A DNA stretch of 64,000 bases. Source: Mansonella perstans (lineage: Eukaryota; Nematoda; Chromadorea; Rhabditida; Onchocercidae). Below are positions 48,222-64,000 of the stretch, one piece after another; within the stretch, counting starts at the first letter, position 1, and every line of letters starts with the position of its first letter. Location of the stretch: assembly GCA_037074765.1 (NCBI GenBank), contig JBAMDO010000063.1, forward strand, positions 186,001 to 250,000, read 5' to 3'. Position numbers and translations under genes: made by a program. Under the pieces are notes generated by a model. It made no database searches. It had not been told where the DNA came from and saw nothing but the letters and a program-made list of their open reading frames with translations.

Positions 48222-49865
48222 ATGAAGCGAAATTTGGGCAAATATTTTGACTATATTACATCAATTCAGTACAGAGTTTTAACAGTTGGAATGTTTGGTA
48301 TTAGAGGTAAGAAATTAATTTTAATTCGTCAATTTTACAATAATTTTTTATTGTCAAAAATTATAAAAATTTTTAATAGGAATGATTATTGCAGTTCTTT
48401 AGTGTTCTAAAATCGCTGAGATCTTTTTTTTTACTCTGATCTTTTTTTCAAATGACAATAAATTAACAGATTATTTTCATCAATAAAAAAAATGAAGCTA
48501 ACAAATATCACTAATTCAACTAATTAACTAATGATTGTTTATTCTCAGAAAATTTCTGATCATTTGAAATTCAAAATGAAAATTAAATAATGATCTTTTC
48601 GTATATAAAAGAATGACAATCTTTTAATCGTTTCCCAACGTTTAACATTTTCTCATTTCTTGTTGAATAATTTCTCTCAAAGCGTTACTGAGATTATAAC
48701 ACAAATCGACTAATCATTTTCTTCCATAAAATAGCACTCAAGCACGAATTTAACTAAAATGGATTAAATTTGAGAAATGATAAAGAAAAACTAACACGAA
48801 AAAACAAATTCTGGAATTTCATTTTAATTTAAAAAAAACAGATAAATTTAATTGTTTCTTCAGATAACATTTCCATTTATTAAAAATGACTGTAAGTCAA
48901 AATTTTACTTTTTTATAAAGAAAAAAAGTTGCGAAATGCAATGTGAAAAAGCAAACAAATTTTTAGATATATCGTTGAATCAAAGATATTGCACCCAGAT
49001 TTTTTTGTCCATGATAATACCAAGCCAGACAAATTGCCATACAAAAAAAAGAACACTATCATATAAGTTATCAGTTTGAATCAATAATCGGGCTTAATTT
49101 CTGAGATGACGACCTGATGAAACATAAAACTGAAGTTAAAAAATGGTAAAAAAAAGAAAAACCGGATATGATAAATGTTACCTATCATCAATTGTCATCA
49201 AATTGAGTTACTTGGGAAAACAGAAAGAAAAGAAATGTTTATATTCAAAACAAATACAGCTTGATTAACGATGAGAAGAGTGAGAGAGAAAACAAAAAAG
49301 AGTTAATTTTTTTTTTTTTTCATACTTGATAGGTGACAGTAATATCAGAAAAAAAATAATATTTTAAATTAACTATCATAATTTAATATTACTAATACAA
49401 TTACTTCCATGACTGTCGTACCTAAAAGTACTATCAGTTGTTCAGAAGAAAAGGAAATGGATGAATTCATAGAGCATAGGTTCTAAAGATTTAACATTGA
49501 TTACTGACTGATATTAAAGTTAAAATATAATAATAAATCTGTAAAGTTAAAATTCCAAAAAATATATTGAATTTAAGAAAAAGTAAAAGCATATTAAAGA
49601 AGGTAAAAGACTGATAAACTGCTACCAATTTGTGCTATTAATTAATCAAATTCTGCTCCTTTTTTAGCTTGCAGCCATTTTAGACAAAAAAGCACTAGAA
49701 TTTGAAAACTTCAATGAATTCTAAAATTTAATCAATAAAAGGCAAATTAAATTGAATTTCAAGGGTAAATTTTTTTAATGCATCCTATTATAAATGATGA
49801 TAGCTTATTTTGCAGAGCGAAAAGAGCAGAATGATTTGTGGACTTTCATAGTGCGGAAAATGTAG
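48222..49865 (+). CDS. Hypothetical 44-aa microprotein, two exons
   Basis: Exon 48222-48306 (ATG; MKRNLGKYFDYITSIQYRV, then TVGMFGIR) ends at a consensus GTAAGA donor in phase 1. Exon 49816-49865 follows TATTTTGCAG in the right phase and gives RKEQNDLWTFIVRKM and a stop. The intron would be 1.5 kb. A single short hydrophobic segment suggests a small membrane, possibly mitochondrial, protein: the KYFDY start recalls DAPIT/USMG5-type subunits, but this is only a resemblance. Another acceptor near 48,865 joins in phase too, giving a stop after six codons. Confidence 0.32.
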
Positions 49866-52036
49866 AAACGGAACGCATGAAGTAAAACCATTTCCAACAT
49901 TTGGAAGCAAAAGGTCAAACAAATCTAGAATGACCCCTCGAAACATGTGGCTATATAACAGTTTGCATACAACGAGCTGATTGCAGTTTTCCTTCGATAA
50001 TAAGTTTTTTTATTTCACCCTGTAATATTCATCATCTTTTCGTTTCAGCGTTGCTTTTTCGATGTTTCTTCCGGAAGTGCTGAAAATATTTTTAGTTTGT
50101 TCCAGCTAGAAGATTAAATAATTTACAATTTTTTCAATCTTATTTCTTTTTTCTATTTAAAATTATCCCAAAGTAAGGCTATCCAATCTTACAGATCCCA
50201 AGATGGACAAATTATGATATACATCCCAACTCATTAGTCATTAGTTACAATTAAAATGAAACTTCACTTAATAACCATTCCTCTCAAACCAATAGCTCAG
50301 TCTAATCAACAAAGCCATTTCTATTTTTACTGGTGTAAAAATCAGATGACATGGAGTTGTCAAAGCAAAATAGCCTTCCCAGTCTCGAAAATTACCATCA
50401 AAGTATCATTTATCTAGATTATCTTATTCAGCGTGATTGTTGTCTCTCATCAATCTTTTGGCATGTAACAAATTCTCAGAATTGCAGACTCTTCCCAGTC
50501 TTTTTATTCCAATAATAATCGAAACCATTTCCTTCCCCAGCAAACACTAATTTATGTTTACAGATACTTCTCATGTGACAACTGGCTCGGTAATGAATAA
50601 AATTTTGAAATGGAAATATGCACAAGAAACCATTGTTCTTATCAGCATTATTATTTCAAATGTCCTTCCTTTTTTCTGATTAAAAAACAGAAATTTATTT
50701 ATTGTTAGCACTTCAGTTATTTGAAACAATCACCTCGAAAATTCGTTTGTTAGCTAAATTCATGAATTATCAAAAATCATGCATATCAAACAACATTTCA
50801 TGTAATAATTCATAATGAAAGCAACAAAGTTGAAGGATAAAATAGAAAAAAAGTCATTTTGCTACAAAAATTAATGAATGATTAATGACAATTCGCCATT
50901 AAAACAGAACAAAAATGAAAACAATAACAACAAAAGTAGCAAATTTACTGACACTTTATTTGTTGTTAAGCATTAATACTTTTTAAAACGCATAAATAAT
51001 TCATGAGAGCGAGAGAGAGGAACTTAATCATTGTCAAATTTGCATTCTTTCAACATAAAGCTTCTTCCAATGAAACTTATATTTTTTGTCCAGTATGATA
51101 ATTATCATGCTAAATCTCTCATTATCTATATCTATATCACTTTTAGTGGTAGTCCATTGCAAGAATTAATATGCAATACTTCCACCAGTAATTTTTAACA
51201 AAATCTCTGAAATTGCGGAAAATTTCATCTAAATATTTTTAAATGATGAGAAAGATAAAATTAACGTATAAAAAAAAATCTTCCGATGAAACGAAATACC
51301 ATTCCTAACATAACAAAGCAAGCCATTCCAGGTGGTGAATTCAGTTATGATTCCAGATAGATTTTCATTAAAATAATGCTCAGAGAAGTTTGTCTTATTT
51401 GCAATTAACCACTGATAAATCGATACTGCTGTATTTTGTTACTATAAAATTAAACAATTTTTAGCACCAAAACCAAAAAATTACTTTTCCAGTAGAAAAA
51501 AAGGAAAACATCGGAAGCATTCTCTACGTTCAAATAAGTGAGAATTAGGCAATATTTTAAAAAGGTTGAAATTAAGTATAAATTAAATAAAAAACGCAAC
51601 AAAAAAGAGCACTTCTAACATAATACAAGAGATGAAAATAAGTTATGAGTTATTCATTTGATAAATTTCATTTTTCATAAAAACCTATGATTTCTTTTTT
51701 CTTTCATTTCGAGTGATAATTCCAGGTACAAATTATGAAAGCTGAGCAAAATTATTCAAAAAGACATAAAGGAAGATATGGGGACAGTAAAAAAAGATGA
51801 CACAATTTAATCTTCAAAATTTTTCGCATCAAGTCCGAAAATCATCATCAAATTCGGATAATTTTCTTGTTCTTAATAATGTAAGTAATATTTACGTTTA
51901 TCACAACAATCTACTGTGAAGACCAGTCATCACACTTTCCGGATTAAACAGGTGAAAAATCAAGCAACTTAGACTGGTTGCACTTCATTACTAGTTAAAA
52001 TACCACAGAAACAAAATAAGAAGAAAAATTAATTTA
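49866..52036. other. AT-rich spacer downstream of SERCA
   Basis: No gene I can defend. An isolated strong acceptor near 50,048 (TTTTCGTTTCAG) is followed by two competing open frames of 22 and 19 codons. A 53-codon ATG frame at 50,256-50,417 (MKLHLITIPLKPIAQSNQQ) has no partner. The SERCA 3' UTR lies at the right end. Confidence 0.4.
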
Positions 52037-60088
<8,052 letters not shown>

Positions 60089-60125
60089 ATCAGCCCCTAC
60101 TTTTCAGTACTATACCGTCCTAAAA
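60089..60125 (-). other. 5' splice-acceptor and leader of the SERCA gene
   Basis: On the minus strand a TTTCATTTTAG acceptor at 60,120 precedes the SERCA ATG by 31 bases. It is either the spliced-leader addition site or the acceptor of a 5' UTR intron. A donor-like GTGAGT on the minus strand near 61,310, at the edge of a GC-richer patch, would be a candidate partner for the latter. Confidence 0.5.
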
Positions 60126-63100
60126 TGAAAATGAAATTCAAATATGTGGTATGTATTATATTTTATGAATGAAGATGACGCATAAAAAGTATCAATGCAA
60201 ATATATGCATAAGCTAGCACCACATTTGTCAAAATCCTTGCCGACGAATAGCGCATACGCATAAAAGTTAACAAAAAAAGACCTTATACTGCAAGTGAAA
60301 ATAATACTTGACATATTCCTCATTGATTAAATCGTATTTGTTAATCGCTCACTTCAGTTTTACTTTTATGCCATTTCTATGTTTCCTATACTATCGGTAC
60401 GTTTAACCAGAATAATCTAAACTAGCAGATTAAATCGAAGGAAATAACCAAAACTAGTATTTGAAGGAGCAAAAACACAACAAAAATACAAATATCTCAG
60501 AACACAATTAAAGCGGACGATGATAATTTAACGAATATCACATTTGAAAATTGCTCTGCTGAAATATATGTGGCCAAGTACAATCTCTATTTGCACAATG
60601 ACAAGGTAATCGAAGTAATTCTACAATATGCACAAAAGTAATTCGTTCCCCGTACATTTGCCAGTCTCGTTACTTTAATTGCAACAGAAAAGAGTGGCCA
60701 TAATTGATGAAGAAGTGGAAGTGCGAGAAACGTCTATCACTTTTTATAATTTCTAATTTGAACTTGCTTTAGCTTCTGTTCTTTATTCTACATTTCAGTT
60801 CATCTTAATTCAATAAGTTTCGAAAAACAAGGAATGTTTTTTCAGAACAGAAGTTTATGTCATTAGTACAGAAGCTTTTTAGTTCATTCTATACTAATCT
60901 AGCACATCGTTATCCTAAATCTATATTTGAATTTTATTTAAAAATTTCGGTTAAACTGGAGAAATAAAAAAACTTTTTTATGCTTTATTGGATAAAAAAA
61001 ACATGTCCCAAATATTCCCAAATTGATATCATCGATTTATGTTAGTTTGTAGTGATCTTTTTCTATCAGTAGCATTCCCGAAATTTTTTCAGTAACTGCT
61101 TATGCAACCAACATCATACAAATTTTCTGTCGATATTGAAATCTGAATGTTTATATCACTAAAAAATGGAATTCAAAAAAATAAATAAATAAATAAAAAC
61201 AGAATAAAGCTAAGATGAAATTTAAAAATTAAAGCTGTATCAAAAACAGCACAGCTATGTGATTATATCACATTACGAGAGTTTCCTGATGCTCTGCAAT
61301 GGTTACACTCACGTTAAGGTCATGTTCAAGCTACGTTAGTGCATGTAACATCATCGCTCATACAAGTCTTACACGTTCACCTGTAAATACTTTTACTTTT
61401 TTCTCAATTTACTTACACACTAGATGTTTATACTTGCGTCCCGCCCGTCAGTGAATAGTATTATAATCTTCCCGAAACACAAAAATGCGTTCCTTGCAAA
61501 AAAAAGATACTCCATGATTAATAAAATCTTCTGAGTAAATAAACATAATCAATTTGAACATCAGTCTAAAATCATTTTCCGTAACTATTAAAGTAATAAA
61601 CTTCAAGCTATTTCTTTCCGACTTCTAAACATTTTTAAAAATGACATCCATTGGAACTATTTTTCTTCCTTCAAATTATGACAAATAAAAAAAGGAAAAT
61701 GAAATTTCTAGAAGAGAGCAGAACTCATAAACAATTTTTACGCCGAAAAATATGACACAGAAAGATGCAAAAAAGTAGAGAATTTTTTCAAAAACAAAAT
61801 TTAATTGTTTTCTAATAGCTATGGATTTGATTTCCGACAAAAAGAATTCCACTAAACTGGTTTAACGAGCTGTGAAAGTGATTTGACTGGATTAATAAAT
61901 TCCACAAGAGATTAATTTCATTGAACAGAAGTTATTCTATCACTCAAGTATTAATGTGATTCAAACTTTTGTAGGTTATATCAGTTCAGTGAGCGATGAC
62001 TCAACTCTCGTATCGACTGATCTGACTTGAAAAACAGAACAACGCATCTAATACAGTTAATGATTAAAACGTAATCAAAACTTAAATCATGTTAACAATT
62101 GAATGTTAAGGGAATACAATCAAATCCAAAACTTGTCAACTAATCTTGCAGATTAAAAAATATGAACGTGTAAAGTAAATCCTGAAAAGATCCATATGGA
62201 GGGTCAAAGGTTAGTGGTAAATTCCTAAATACCAAAAAGCGCTCTTACGAACATTATTTTCAGCCTCAAACGAAAAGAGTGGCCGATGATAGCATCAAAC
62301 CACTTCTTGCCATCACGAAAAATGGCCACATAATGAAAGAATAAACGAAATCTAACGATAGAATGTGCGGTCCAAATCGTCATCGTTATTTCCAGTTATT
62401 TCTTTTTTAGATGAAATATTATTTGAGAGAAAGGAAGGGAAGTGATATTATATTGCGAGATTATAGCAGACGGAAAGTGATCGGTTTAGTCCATTCCAAT
62501 TGTTCATCTTATAATTGAAATGCGACGAAAATTTGCTGTTGTTTATTTTTCTTCAAAATTCTTCACATTGTGTAATTAAATTTAAATAAATTTTCAAAAA
62601 TTGTACGAAATTATTTTTTTTGAAATTATAAAAATGTGTCATAAAAAGTATTTGGGAAACTTTTCTTCCTTAAAAATCAACTAACTATCTTTGTAGTTTG
62701 AATATTGATGATAGTTGGTTTTAGCCGAAATTGAGAAGATTGTTAATTATTAACTAGCTGAGATTAAGAATTTTATTCGAAATAAACGAAATAATCCCAT
62801 GTAGTTGCCTATTTGTTACACAGCCAATTACAGATAATAATAATCACTAATAAAATATGTTATAGATAAATAAATCACTAATAAATATTGTTGTTTCAAA
62901 AATAAATTCCCCAATGAATTAATTGTTCATTTGAAGGAAATCTATTAACTTTTGATATGTCTCAAATTTCCATCACTTTTCAGTTAATTGCATTTATGAT
63001 ATTTCAGCTGATTCAATATAAATATATCTTGTTACACATACTTGAACTATGAATATAATACATTTGTGATTCATGATATTTCAGCTGATTTAATATAAAT

Positions 63101-63635
63101 ACATCTTGTTACACATACATGAACTATGAATGTAATACATTTGTTTATGCCAGAAAAAAGTTTTAAAAATATCCGGAAAATAATTTAATTTAAATATCAG
63201 AAAGACTTTTTTTTTTGATTTAAGACTAACAGTAAGTAGCTCATTATTGTTTAATTAATGCACGATTGATTAATTAAGCAATCAGTGATATGGACTGTTG
63301 TGAATCATAGCAAACTTTACAAGCTACTTTTTTTCATTTCTTCCTCTGTAAAGTTTAAATAATTGATATTGTCCATTAATAATATGTTCTAGCTGGCTTG
63401 GCTATATTCAATACATTTTCCTTTTCTCATCAGTTGTTTTTATTATCAGTTTTTAAATTCAGTACGGTAATAATGCATATATGAAATGATATTGAATAAT
63501 TTCCTAACCACAAATATTTTCAAAAATTCAGTTATTGTATCTATTTTAATAATTCAATTTAATAACAACTTTCAACAAGTAAATAGCTTGTAACAAGTAC
63601 CCAACCGAACTGTGATGTTTAAATAAATCAGGTAG
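60126..63635. other. Upstream region of SERCA, AT-rich spacer
   Basis: Probable SERCA promoter and first-intron territory. A GC-richer patch at 61,262-61,390 has coding-like minus readings and a GTGAGT donor near 61,310. A + island at 62,264-62,340 follows TTATTTTCAG and is open in two frames, possibly joined to a tiny ATG exon at 62,196-62,209. A 77-bp tandem duplication (ATGATATTTCAGCTGATT start) lies at 62,996-63,142. No gene is called. Confidence 0.4.
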
Positions 63636-63862
63636 ATGTTTAATGTGTCGCTGGAAAACCAAATGCGGAGTCATATTTGGCTTTCCGTAAAAGATTGCAT
63701 GCTTTTGCAATATGAAAAAGAACCTGACATATTGGTTTTCCCGCTTTCATAATTGATGATAACGGAATCTTTTAGGTCTATCCGGTTCGCAATGGCATAC
63801 ATTTCGCTGCTGTTGGCACCATTTCGCATGAACTTGACAGCATTTCAAATATATTGAAATAA
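63636..63862 (+). CDS. Hypothetical 45-aa microprotein, two exons
   Basis: Exon 63636-63686 starts with ATG five bases after an acceptor-like AATAAATCAG and reads MFNVSLENQMRSHIWLS to a GTAAAA donor in phase 0. Exon 63776-63862 follows AATCTTTTAG and reads VYPVRNGIHFAAVGTISHE, then a short helix-like end and a stop. Both exons have coding-like codon choice and the phases agree. No family is recognised. The second exon could belong to a larger gene. Confidence 0.35.
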
Positions 63863-64000
63863 AGAAGTAATTTAAATGAATTAAAATAAATTCGTGGCAG
63901 TATAAATGAATTGAAATAAAATTAAAAATTACTAATTACATCAATGCTATGTGATGTCACACAGATTTGTGTAGCATTTGTAAAAAGTTTTCAAATAAGT
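63863..64000. other. Window edge
   Basis: A short AT-rich stretch with AATAAA-like words close after the stop at 63,862. Nothing else is visible before the window ends. Confidence 0.4.

Overview
The window looks like nuclear DNA of a nematode. It is AT-rich, has many short GT-AG introns with TTTCAG-type acceptors, and several 3' splice sites sit a few bases upstream of a start codon with no donor before them, as expected for spliced-leader trans-splicing. Intron and spacer sizes fit a filarial/spirurid worm better than C. elegans, but that is inference.

Four genes are secure. From 36 to about 10.1 kb on + is the ataxin-2 orthologue (LSm, LsmAD, RG-rich linker, PAM2, Q/P-rich tail; at least 24 exons). 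From 11,953 to 16,690 on + is a TBC1D5-type Rab GTPase-activating protein (14 exons, 625 aa) with both catalytic fingers. From 22,019 to 24,666 on - is a secreted EndoU (XendoU) endoribonuclease (9 exons including a 16-nt microexon, 319 aa) with its His-His-Lys triad. From 52,037 to 60,088 on - is the SERCA-type Ca2+-ATPase (17 exons, 1,064 aa) with the long C-terminal tail carrying an extra membrane segment. In each of the last three the exon lengths sum to an exact multiple of three.

Between them, about 16.7-22 kb and 24.7-52 kb is AT-rich and gene-poor, but not empty. I reconstructed a set of small multi-exon candidates whose splice phases close: a 7-exon Cys-rich protein (17.1-18.6 kb, -), a 69-aa protein just downstream of a 156-bp tandem repeat (25.86 kb, +), a convergent pair of small genes (30.9-31.3 kb + and 31.7-32.35 kb -), a 5-exon membrane protein (38.4-40.0 kb, -), a 61-aa protein (47.2-47.6 kb, -), and several microproteins. 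These are hypothetical, some with alternative splicing choices, and their confidence is marked down accordingly.

The same region carries local duplications. A 1.9-kb block at 30.3-32.2 kb holding the convergent pair has a decayed copy at 44.85-46.04 kb. A relic gene fragment occurs as an inverted pair at 43.4-43.76 kb (+) and 47.69-48.1 kb (-). There are also a hairpin element near 19.6 kb and several microsatellites. The most interesting material is this duplicating small-gene neighbourhood. The large genes are conserved housekeeping functions: RNA regulation, endosome/retromer traffic, RNA cleavage and ER calcium uptake. Nothing in the sequence ties the four into one pathway. No CRISPR array, operon-type bacterial structure, rRNA or convincing tRNA was seen.
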